A DNA stretch of 9,438 nt from CAZEFK01 sp964511405. Lineage in GTDB: Bacteria > Pseudomonadota > Alphaproteobacteria > Elsterales > Elsteraceae. The stretch is taken from assembly GCA_964511405.1 (NCBI GenBank), contig CAZEFK010000251.1, positions 1 to 9,438 of the forward strand, written 5' to 3'. This document shows positions 1-7,130 of the stretch, in pieces. The notes below the pieces were generated by a model, which saw only the letters and a program-made list of their open reading frames with translations, did no database searches and was not told the DNA's origin. The position numbers and the translations under genes are program-made. How positions within the stretch are numbered: the first letter of the stretch is position 1; each line of letters begins with the position of its first letter.

Positions 1-495
1 GAGACCGACCTGTGGGCGATGCCGGTCAGCCGCCCCTACAACCCCAACGCCAAGCGCATCGCCGAGCTGATGCAGGCCGACCTCGAGAAGGTCGGGATCA
101 AGGCCAAGATCGTCTCCTATGAGTGGGGCGAGTACCGCAAGCGCGCCCAGGCCGGCGAGCACCAGATGGCGGAGCTGGGCTGGACCGGCGACAACGGCGA
201 TCCCGACAACTTCCTGGCGGTGCTGCTGGGCTGCGACAGCGCCCGGGTCGGCGGCCAGAACATCGCCAAGTGGTGCAACAAGGAGTTCAATGACCTGACC
301 GTCAAGGCCAAGTCCACGCTCAAGCAGGCCGACCGTGCCAAGCTCTACGAGCAGGCCCAGGTCATCTTCAAGGCCGAGGCGCCGTGGTTCACCATCGCGC
401 ACTCGCTGGTCTCGGAAGCCATGTCGAAGTCGGTGGTCGGGTACAAGCAGAGCCCGCTGGGCACCCACCAGTTCGACAAGGTCGAGTTGCGCTAG
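1..495 (+). CDS. dppA: Dipeptide ABC transporter periplasmic substrate-binding protein, C-terminal part (5' end outside window)
   Basis: This is the last 164 residues of a family 5 (SBP_bac_5) extracellular solute-binding protein, which captures di- or oligopeptides in the periplasm and delivers them to the DppBC channel. The reading frame is open from base 1, so the ATG at base 19 is internal and not the start. The segment carries hallmarks of the DppA C-terminal lobe: RPYNPNAKRIAELMQADL, then YEWGEYRKRAQAGEH, then the very conserved GWTGDNGDPDNF, a cysteine pair (GCDSAR and KWCNKEF), and an ending with IAHS and PLGTHQFDKVEL. These match remembered E. coli DppA segments closely, which favours dipeptide over other family 5 substrates. 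Exact specificity, including heme or 5-aminolevulinate uptake, cannot be read here. The gene is followed after 19 bases by dppB, and permease and ATPase genes follow in the standard order. The signal peptide lies outside the window. Confidence 0.95.
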   Translation, partial: ETDLWAMPVSRPYNPNAKRIAELMQADLEKVGIKAKIVSYEWGEYRKRAQAGEHQMAELGWTGDNGDPDNFLAVLLGCDSARVGGQNIAKWCNKEFNDLTVKAKSTLKQADRAKLYEQAQVIFKAEAPWFTIAHSLVSEAMSKSVVGYKQSPLGTHQFDKVELR

Positions 496-505
496 CCGAA
501 GGGGG

Positions 506-539
506 CCCGGGTCGATGCTGCGCTTCCTGCTGACCCGGG
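506..539 (+). promoter_or_regulatory. Inverted repeat with the dppB start codon in its loop
   Basis: CCCGGGTC (506-513) pairs perfectly with GACCCGGG (532-539), giving an 8-bp stem with seven G-C pairs and an 18-base loop. The loop contains the dppB ATG (515-517). The ribosome site GAAGGGGG (498-505) directly abuts the 5' arm. In mRNA this could limit ribosome loading on dppB or protect the 3' end of the dppA message. Either would fit the usual excess of binding protein over permease. The pairing is seen in the sequence; the regulatory role is inference, and chance pairing is easy in such GC-rich DNA. Confidence 0.45.
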
Positions 540-1525
540 TCAGCCTGGTGGTGCCGACTTTCGTCGGCATCACCTTCTTGAGCTTCCTGCTGATCCATCT
601 GGTGCCGGGCGACCCCATCGAAGTCCGGATGGGCGAGCGCGGCATCGCGCCCGAGCGGCTGGCGGTGCTGCGCCACGAGATGGGGCTGGACCGCCCGCTG
701 GCGGTCCAATTCCTGGACTATGTCGACCATGTCGCCCATGGCGACCTGGGCACGTCGCTGTCCACGCACCAGGCGGTCTCGACCGAGTTCCTGACGCTGT
801 TCCCGGCTACCATCGAGCTGGCGGTGTGCGCCTTGCTGTTCGCCGCCGTGATCGGGCTGCCGGTCGGGGTGCTGGCCGCGGTCAAGCGCGGCAGCGTCCT
901 GGACCATGGCGTCATGGGTGTGAGCCTCGCCGGCTATTCCATGCCGATCTTCTGGTGGGGCCTGCTGATGATCCTGCTGTTCTCGGTGACGCTCGACTGG
1001 ACGCCGGTGTCGGGGCGGCTGGACGCGCTCTACTACGTCGAGCCCCGGACCGGCTTCATGCTGATCGACACCCTGCTGTCCGACGAGGAGGGCTCGTTCC
1101 TGTCCGCCGTCTCCCATCTGATCCTGCCGACCGTGGTGCTGGGCACGATCCCGCTGGCGGTGATCGCGCGCATGACCCGCTCGGCGATGCTCGAAGTGCT
1201 CAACGAGGACTATGTCCGCACCGCCCGCGCCAAGGGCCTGTCGCGGCGGCGGGTGATCGGAGTCCATGCCCTACGCAACGCCCTGATCCCGGTGATCACG
1301 GTGATCGGCCTGCAGGTCGGCTCACTGCTGGGCGGCGCCATCCTGACCGAGACCATCTTCTCCTGGCCCGGCATCGGCAAGTGGCTGATCGAGGCGATCA
1401 ACCGCCGCGACTATCCGGTGCTGCAGGGCGGCGTGCTGCTGGTCGCGACCCTGGTGATGGCGGTAAATCTCGGCGTCGACGTCCTCTATGGCGTGGTCAA
1501 TCCGCGCATCCGCCATGGTCGCTGA
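515..1525 (+). CDS. dppB: Dipeptide ABC transporter permease DppB
   Basis: The gene encodes 336 aa, close to the ~339 aa of E. coli DppB. It is one of two inner-membrane subunits that form the peptide channel. The N-terminus MLRFLLTRVSLVVPTFVGIT followed by FLLIHLVPGDP (around residues 24-34) is the family's first transmembrane helix and periplasmic loop signature. Further hydrophobic segments lie near residues 98-122, 137-160, 200-218, 256-280 and 305-328. The EAA coupling loop that contacts the ATPases is at about 228-258 (EDYVRTARAKGLSRRRV, then HALRNALIPV). The ATG at 515 is chosen because a purine-rich ribosome site (GAAGGGGG, 498-505) lies 9 bases upstream and the protein then begins exactly where the family does. 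An upstream in-frame start would read back through dppA. The start codon lies in the loop of a predicted hairpin (separate entry). The 3' end overlaps dppC by 11 bases. Confidence 0.96.
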   Translation: MLRFLLTRVSLVVPTFVGITFLSFLLIHLVPGDPIEVRMGERGIAPERLAVLRHEMGLDRPLAVQFLDYVDHVAHGDLGTSLSTHQAVSTEFLTLFPATIELAVCALLFAAVIGLPVGVLAAVKRGSVLDHGVMGVSLAGYSMPIFWWGLLMILLFSVTLDWTPVSGRLDALYYVEPRTGFMLIDTLLSDEEGSFLSAVSHLILPTVVLGTIPLAVIARMTRSAMLEVLNEDYVRTARAKGLSRRRVIGVHALRNALIPVITVIGLQVGSLLGGAILTETIFSWPGIGKWLIEAINRRDYPVLQGGVLLVATLVMAVNLGVDVLYGVVNPRIRHGR

Positions 1526-2414
1526 GGCCGCACCCGCGCCGGCCGCGGCCGGCGTCGAACCGCCGCTGCGCGAGGTCTGGCGCCATTTCACCGCCAACCG
1601 CGGCGCCGTCCTCGGCCTGATCGTCATCGCCGCCCTGATCCTCATGGCGGCACTGGCCGGCTTCACGGCGCCGCACGACCCCGACGAGCAGTTCCGCCAG
1701 GCGGCGCTGAGCCCGCCGGTGTGGGCCGCGGGCGGCAGCTGGACCTTCCCGCTGGGCACCGACGACATCGGCCGGGACATCCTGTCCCGCCTGATCTTCG
1801 GCGCCCGGCTGTCGCTGCTGATCGGGACCCTGGTGGTCACCCTGTCGCTGGCGGTGGGCGTGCTGCTGGGCCTGCTGGCCGGGTTCTTCCCGGGCATCCC
1901 CGACATCGTGGTGATGCGCTTCATGGACATCCTGCTGGCCTTGCCCGCGCTGCTGCTGGCCATCGTGATCGCCGCGATCCTGGGCCCGGGGCTGATCAAC
2001 GCCACCATCGCGGTGTCGGTCACGGTGGTGCCCCACTACGCGCGGCTCACGCGCGGGGCGGTCAAGGCGGAGCTGACGCGCGACTATGTGGTGGCGTCGC
2101 GGGTCGCGGGCGCCGGCCTCGGCCGGCTGATGCTGAAGGTGGTGCTGCCCAACTGCCTGGCGCCCTTGATCGTCCAGGCGACTCTGGGCTTCTCCAACGC
2201 CATCCTGGACGCCGCCGCGCTCGGGTTCCTGGGCCTGGGCGCCCAGCCACCGACGCCCGAATGGGGCACCATGCTGTCGTCGTCGCTGGAATATATCGAG
2301 CGGGCCTGGTGGGTGGTGACCTTCCCCGGTTTCGCCATCCTGCTGACCGTGCTGGCCTTCAATCTGATGGGCGACGGGCTGCGCGACGCGCTCGACCCCA
2401 AGCTCAAGCGGTGA
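1515..2414 (+). CDS. dppC: Dipeptide ABC transporter permease DppC
   Basis: The gene encodes 299 aa, against 300 aa for E. coli DppC. It is the second inner-membrane channel subunit. A cytoplasmic Ala/Pro-rich tail (residues 1-18) leads into LREVWRHFTANRGAVLGLIVI, the family N-terminal motif (OppC_N-like), with the first membrane helix at about 31-49. A periplasmic segment ends in FPLGTDDIGRDILSRLIFGAR (79-98), a strong DppC/OppC signature. The EAA loop is at about 185-214 (ELTRDYVVASRVAG, then VVLPNCLAPLIVQ), and the C-terminus NLMGDGLRDALDPKLK is typical. The ATG at 1515 overlaps the dppB stop by 11 bases, implying translational coupling. The in-frame ATG at 1488 would add nine residues lying within dppB and is less likely. 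A perfect palindrome lies at codons 8-14. Confidence 0.96.
   Translation: MVAEAAPAPAAAGVEPPLREVWRHFTANRGAVLGLIVIAALILMAALAGFTAPHDPDEQFRQAALSPPVWAAGGSWTFPLGTDDIGRDILSRLIFGARLSLLIGTLVVTLSLAVGVLLGLLAGFFPGIPDIVVMRFMDILLALPALLLAIVIAAILGPGLINATIAVSVTVVPHYARLTRGAVKAELTRDYVVASRVAGAGLGRLMLKVVLPNCLAPLIVQATLGFSNAILDAAALGFLGLGAQPPTPEWGTMLSSSLEYIERAWWVVTFPGFAILLTVLAFNLMGDGLRDALDPKLKR
1537..1554. repeat. 18-bp perfect palindrome in the 5' coding region of dppC
   Basis: CGCCGGCCGCGGCCGGCG equals its own reverse complement. As RNA it could fold as a 7-bp all-GC stem with a CGCG tetraloop. It begins 11 bases after the dppB stop codon and encodes part of the Ala-rich leader of DppC. It may pause ribosomes or polymerase at the dppB-dppC junction, or simply reflect Ala/Gly codon choice in a GC-rich genome. 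The palindrome itself is certain; a function is inference. Confidence 0.5.
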
Positions 2415-2425
2415 CCGCCCAAGCC

Positions 2426-3411
2426 ATGACGACCACGACCGCGCCGCTCCTCGACATCCGCGGCCTCAGCGTCGCCTTCAACACCCGCGCCGGCCGCTTC
2501 GCGGCGGTCGACGGCCTGGACCTGCGGGTCGAGCCGGGCGACCTGGTCGGCATCGTCGGCGAATCGGGCTCGGGCAAGAGCGTGACCTCGCTGGCGATCA
2601 TGGGCCTGTTGCCCCGTGACGCGGCGATCACGGCCGAGCGCATGGACTTCGCCGGCCAGGACCTGCGCGCGCTCAGCCCGCGCCAGCGCCGGCAGATCAC
2701 CGGCAAGGACCTGGCGATGATCTTCCAGGAGCCCATGACCAGCCTCAACCCGTGCTTCACGGTCGGGTTCCAGATCATGGAGGCGCTGGGCGAACACGAA
2801 GGCGGCACCCGGGCCGAGCAGCGCCGGCGCGCCATCGAACTGCTGGACCAGGTCGGCATCCCGTCGCCTGCGACCCGTCTGTCGGCATTCCCGCACCAGC
2901 TCTCGGGCGGCATGAGCCAGCGCGTGATGATCGCCATGGCCATCGCCTGCAATCCGCGGCTGCTGATCGCCGACGAGCCGACCACCGCGCTCGACGTCAC
3001 CATCCAGCGCCAGATCCTGGACCTGCTGCTGGAGCTGCAGCGCGCCCGCGGCATGTCGCTGATCCTGATCACCCATGACATCGGCGTGGTCGCCGAGACG
3101 GCGCGGCGGGTCATGGTGATGTATGCCGGCCGCGTCGCCGAGACCGGCCCGGTCGACCGGATCCTGTCGGCGCCCCGCCACCCCTACACGGCAGCGCTGC
3201 TCGACGCCTTGCCCGAGCGCGCGATCGGCCAGCGCCGGCTGCCGACCATTCCGGGCATGGTGCCGGGCATCGCCGACCGCCCGGCCGGCTGCCTGTTCCA
3301 GCCGCGCTGCCGCTATGCCCAGCCGCGCTGCGCGATGCAGGCGCCGCCGCTGGAGGCGGACGGCGGCGGCGCGGCCGCTTGCTTCTACCCCTTGCACCAG
3401 GAGCGTGCGGC

Positions 3412-3415
<4 letters not shown>
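2426..3415 (+). CDS. dppD: Dipeptide ABC transporter ATP-binding protein DppD
   Basis: The gene encodes 329 aa (E. coli DppD is 327). It is one of two non-identical cytoplasmic ATPases powering the importer. Walker A is GESGSGKS (45-52), the Q-loop glutamine is Q101 in IFQEPMTSLNP, the ABC signature is LSGGMSQ (159-165), Walker B is LLIADEP (179-185), and the switch histidine is H217. The C-terminal oligopeptide-transporter extension contains RHPYTAALLDALP and four cysteines (C289, C295, C302, C319) in the spacing that binds a [4Fe-4S] cluster in characterised DppD homologues. The start is uncertain. A GTG at 2411 overlaps the dppC stop as GTGA and would add five residues (VTAQA). The ATG at 2426 gives the usual length. 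Neither has a strong ribosome site, so translation is probably coupled to dppC. Confidence 0.95.
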
Positions 3416-4382
<967 letters not shown>

Positions 4383-4386
<4 letters not shown>

Positions 4387-4763
4387 CGCGGGGGCAGCAG
4401 GAACACGGCGCGCGCCTTGGGCGACGCCAGGGTCGTGCCGGAATAGTGGCGGGCGAGCAAGCCGGGCTCGAACAGGTCGGCGTTGCCGGCCCGGAACTGG
4501 GCCCAGCTGCCGGCCGCACCCTGGTCGTGCAGCCGCTCGTTGATCAGCGCCAGGAACGCGACGGTGACCGTCTCATGGTAGCGCTCGGGCTTGCCACGGG
4601 CGGCCGCATAGCCGCGCAGCGCCGCCGACAGCGGCCCGAGCGCCCCGGCAAATCCGTCACGCACCAGGTAGAGATAGGCGGCGCGCACATGGTCGGCATG
4701 GCGGAACTCGGACTCCGGCAGGGTTCCGGCCTCCAGGCCGGCCAGGAAGGCATCGTCGGTCAT
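4383..4763 (-). CDS. Conserved hypothetical helical protein (126 aa)
   Basis: A small soluble protein with no signal peptide or membrane helix. Two motifs stand out: FRHADHVRAAYLYLVRDGF (20-38) and KPERYHETVTVAFLALINER (58-77). Both look like amphipathic helices with conserved His residues (H22, H25, H63) that could coordinate a metal or form an active site. I recognise this pattern as a conserved proteobacterial hypothetical family but cannot name a function. The ATG at 4763 overlaps the stop of the upstream RHH-like gene as ATGA, so the two are very likely co-translated. The 3' end overlaps the dppF stop within CTAG. The RHH partner suggests control by, or joint function with, that regulator. 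A toxin role is possible by arrangement only; no toxin motif is seen. Confidence 0.8.
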
Positions 4764-5017
4764 TGCGGATCCTCGGTCAGGCGATGGCTGTCCGCCGCGC
4801 TCAGGCTCAGGCCATAGATCCGCTTGAGGTCGGCGATGTGCCGCAGCGTCTCCGGCGTGAACGGAACGCGACCCTCGAAAGCGTGCAGGACGATGCCCTC
4901 CAGCAGGTCGCCGAGGCCCATGTCCTTGTATTCGGCGAGGGCCTTCAGGACTTTCAGCAGGCGCTTCTCCAGGCGGACGCCGGTCTGCACGCGCTCGATG
5001 GGGTCGGGGTTGGCCAT
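4760..5017 (-). CDS. Small ribbon-helix-helix-like protein, putative regulator (85 aa)
   Basis: An 85-residue protein. Residues about 10-47 fit a ribbon-helix-helix pattern: a short beta strand (VQTGVRLE), helix A (KRLLKVLKALAEY) and helix B (GLGDLLEGIVLHAFEG). A conserved tail follows (TPETLRHIADLKRIYGL, then SAADSHRL). RHH proteins bind DNA as dimers through the strand, so an autoregulator is plausible; this is inference from pattern, not a database match. The ATG at 5017 is preferred. An in-frame ATG at 5053 would add MVPRYISTNVVP, but those codons lie inside the AT-rich palindrome that looks like the operator, and no ribosome site precedes it. The site before 5017 is weak too (GTGGTG). 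The stop overlaps the next gene's start as ATGA. A 68-base gap separates it from the flavoprotein gene upstream. Confidence 0.75.
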   Translation of the reverse strand: MANPDPIERVQTGVRLEKRLLKVLKALAEYKDMGLGDLLEGIVLHAFEGRVPFTPETLRHIADLKRIYGLSLSAADSHRLTEDPQ

Positions 5018-5034
5018 AGGCACCACATTGGTTG

Positions 5035-5064
5035 ATATGTACCTTGGTACCATATACGGCGCAA
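5035..5064 (-). promoter_or_regulatory. Candidate promoter with overlapping palindromic operator
   Basis: Bases 5035-5055 form an imperfect inverted repeat: GTACC (5039-5043), a TT spacer, GGTAC (5046-5050), flanked on both sides by ATAT (5035-5038 and 5052-5055). It is a striking AT-rich island in this GC-rich window. On the minus strand a weak -35 (TTGCGC, 5059-5064) and -10 (TACATA, 5036-5041) are spaced by 17 bases, so the palindrome would cover the -10 and most of the spacer. This is classic geometry for a repressor, and the RHH-like product encoded just downstream is the obvious candidate. The symmetry is seen; the promoter match is weak; the binding partner is inferred. Confidence 0.5.
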
Positions 5065-5085
5065 TGCCGCCGAGCAAGGGGCCGG

Positions 5086-6312
5086 TCAGTCGTGGGCCGG
5101 TCGGGCGGCGAGCCACGCCGCCGCGCCGTCGGCGGCGACCTTGGCGCTGCTGAAGCAGGCCTGCAGCAGATAGCCGCCGGTCGGCGCCTCCCAGTCCAGC
5201 ATTTCGCCGGCGACGAACACACCAGGCAGCCGGCGCAGCATCAGGTGCTGGTCGACCGCGTCGAGGGCGATCCCGCCCGCCGACGAGATCGCGCGCTCCA
5301 GGGGCGCCATGGCCCGGATCACCAGCGGCAGCGCCTTGACCGCATCGGCCGCGGCCGCCGGGTCGGCGCGCAGGGCCGGCGGGCCGGCCTGGCGCAGCAG
5401 GGCGACGGCCGCCGGCGCCAGGCCCAGGCTGCGGCGCAGCCAGGTCGACAGGCTGGCGCTGCCCGGCGGCCGCGACAATCGCGCCCGCACCTGGTCGAGG
5501 GTGAGGCCGGGCTTGAGGTCGAGATGCGCGACGGCCAGGCGGCCGGAATCGAGCGCGCGCCGCAGGGCCGGCCCCAGGGCGTAGACCGGCCCGCCCTCCA
5601 GCCCGGTGGCGGTGATCATCAGCTCGCCGGCGACCCGCTGGCCGTCGACCGTGAGCGCGATGGTCTTCAACGGCGTGCCGGCCCGCACGGCGACCGGCGC
5701 GGACCAGTCGAGCACGGCGCCGGCATTGGCCGGCCGGAACGGGCGGACGGCGACGCCCGCCGCGGCCAGCAGCACCGCCCAGCTGCCGTCGGCGCCCAGG
5801 CGCGGCCAGCTGGCGCCACCGAGCGCCAGGACCGTGGCGCCGGCCTCGTCGGTGACGAGGACGCCGTCGGCGCGCTGGAATTGAAGCCGGCGCGGCCCGG
5901 CGAAACCGACCCAGCGATGGCGCAGCTTCAGCGCCACGCCCATATCCGTCAGCCGCGCCAGCCACGCCCGCAACAGCGGCGAGGCCTTGAGCCCGACCGG
6001 GAACACCCGACCGCTGCTGCCGACGAAGGTGGCAATGCCCAGCCCCTCGGCCCAGGCGCGCAGGGCCTCCGGCGGCCAGCGGTCGAGCCAGCCGGCCACC
6101 AGGGCGGCGGCCTCGCCATAGCGGCCATCGAACCCGGGGCGCGGCTCGGAATGGGTCAGGTTGAGGCCGCCGCGCCCGGCCATCAGCAGCTTGCGGCCCG
6201 GTGTCGCCATGCCTTCGTAGACGGTCACCGCCAGGCCGGCGGCGGCGAGCTGCTCGGCCGCGAACAGGCCGGCCGGCCCGGCGCCGACGACGATCGCGCG
6301 GTGCTGGGTCAG
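5086..6312 (-). CDS. HI0933/PP_4765-family flavoprotein (NAD(P)/FAD-dependent oxidoreductase)
   Basis: About 408 aa counted from a CTG at 6312. The N-terminal Rossmann motif AIVVGAGPAGLFAAE (GAGPAG at 10-15) binds the FAD ADP moiety. KLLMAGRGGLNLTHSE (41-57) and the C-terminal GVFVAGEMLDWEAPTGGYLL (364-383), followed by QACFSS, are hallmarks of the HI0933-like flavoproteins, most like the PP_4765 subfamily (TIGR03862). The substrate is unknown; relatives carry labels such as aminoacetone oxidase on weak grounds. No ATG, GTG or TTG lies between the GAGPAG core and a GTG at 6423. That GTG would add 37 Arg/Gly-rich residues read across the response-regulator gene. CTG at 6312 overlaps the upstream TGA as CTGA and gives a family-like N-terminus (LTQHRAIVVGAG), so a CTG start by coupling is favoured. 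The start remains uncertain. Confidence 0.88.
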   Translation of the reverse strand: MTQHRAIVVGAGPAGLFAAEQLAAAGLAVTVYEGMATPGRKLLMAGRGGLNLTHSEPRPGFDGRYGEAAALVAGWLDRWPPEALRAWAEGLGIATFVGSSGRVFPVGLKASPLLRAWLARLTDMGVALKLRHRWVGFAGPRRLQFQRADGVLVTDEAGATVLALGGASWPRLGADGSWAVLLAAAGVAVRPFRPANAGAVLDWSAPVAVRAGTPLKTIALTVDGQRVAGELMITATGLEGGPVYALGPALRRALDSGRLAVAHLDLKPGLTLDQVRARLSRPPGSASLSTWLRRSLGLAPAAVALLRQAGPPALRADPAAAADAVKALPLVIRAMAPLERAISSAGGIALDAVDQHLMLRRLPGVFVAGEMLDWEAPTGGYLLQACFSSAKVAADGAAAWLAARPAHD

Positions 6313-7130
6313 GACGGCCGGGCCGTGGGCTCGCCGGCGGCCTGGCCGCGCCAGGCGGACAGGACGGTCGCCGCCGCGTCCTCGCCGCCGATGAACGCGG
6401 CCTCCCCCACCGTCGCCGGCCACGCCGCGATCAGCCGGGCAACCTCGGGGTTCGGCAGCAACGTCAGCTGCGCCAGGCTGGACAGCACGACGTCGCCGAT
6501 ATTGACCGCCAGGGTCGCGTCGCGGCCAGCGACATCAAGCGCCAGCCGATAGACGAGGCCCAGGACATGCAGGCGCTGCGGCTCGGTCATCGCGGCCGGC
6601 GGCGGCGTCACGCCCAGGCTGCGGCGGCCGATCTCCACGACCTTGCGGACGGCGATGCCCAGATTGTCCGACTTCGGGAAGGCCACGGCGGCGGGTGCCG
6701 GCGCGCGGGCCTCGACGGCCTCAGACGGCTCGCGCAGGCGCCGCCAGCCCTCGCCGGACCCGGCGCGCAGCGACCACAGCTCGATCCGGGCCAGCAGGTT
6801 GTCCATGCGCTCGGACTTGAGCAGGAAGTCGCTGCCGCCCGCGGCCATGCAGTCATTGAGCGTTTCGACGGCGTTCGACGCGGTCAGGAACAAGATGGGC
6901 ACCGAGTCGCCGACATAGGTGCGGGCCCGCCGACAGGTCTCGACCCCGTTCAGCTGGGGCATCATGACGTCGAGCACGATCAGGCGTGGGCGCAGCCGCG
7001 GCAGCAAGGCCAGCACCGCCGCCCCATCGTCCACCGCGAACACGCGGAACCCCCGTTGGGTCAGCGCGGCCTCGTAGATCTGGCGCAGCGTGGCGTCGTC
7101 TTCGGCCAGGATGACCGTGCCGCGGGCCAT
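6309..7130 (-). CDS. Response regulator with N-terminal receiver domain and uncharacterised output region
   Basis: The gene encodes 273 aa. Residues 4-120 are a CheY-like receiver: acidic pocket E10-D11-D12, phosphoacceptor D54 in LIVLDVMMP, T83 in LFLTASN, and K105 in DFLLKS. All residues needed for phosphorylation are present. After a linker rich in Ala, Pro and Glu (about 125-150), the C-terminal half looks helical (for example RLHVLGLVYRLALDVAG). It has no helix-turn-helix, GGDEF, EAL or histidine kinase motif that I can see, so the output is not obviously DNA binding. No histidine kinase gene is in the window. The ATG at 7130 follows the stop of the upstream repeat-protein gene with zero bases between (TGAATG), and no good ribosome site is visible, so translation is probably coupled. 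The 3' end overlaps the flavoprotein's likely start. Confidence 0.92.
   Translation of the reverse strand: MARGTVILAEDDATLRQIYEAALTQRGFRVFAVDDGAAVLALLPRLRPRLIVLDVMMPQLNGVETCRRARTYVGDSVPILFLTASNAVETLNDCMAAGGSDFLLKSERMDNLLARIELWSLRAGSGEGWRRLREPSEAVEARAPAPAAVAFPKSDNLGIAVRKVVEIGRRSLGVTPPPAAMTEPQRLHVLGLVYRLALDVAGRDATLAVNIGDVVLSSLAQLTLLPNPEVARLIAAWPATVGEAAFIGGEDAAATVLSAWRGQAAGEPTARPS

Noticed and set aside
389..1267. Long open frame antisense to dppB
   Set aside because: His/Gln/Arg-rich composition with no family resemblance; it mirrors the strong GC codon bias of dppB on the other strand.
1721..2425. N-terminal extension of dppD back through dppC
   Set aside because: The frame is open only because of GC bias; residues are Arg/Gly/Ala-rich and non-homologous, and DppC occupies this DNA in another frame.
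2084..3397. 437-residue open frame antisense to dppC and dppD
   Set aside because: Low-complexity Arg/Ala/Gln composition opposite well-supported transporter genes.
5018..5053. Alternative ATG at 5053 for the RHH-like gene
   Set aside because: It would place the candidate promoter and palindrome inside the coding sequence and lacks a ribosome site; the conserved part starts after 5017.
5057..5069. CGGC-GCAAT-GCCG hairpin as a terminator of the flavoprotein gene
   Set aside because: Only a 4-bp stem with no T-tract on the minus strand.
5079..5102. GGGCCGGTC direct repeat at the flavoprotein stop codon
   Set aside because: Two 9-bp copies 15 bases apart in GC-rich DNA, spanning coding sequence; too short to distinguish from chance.
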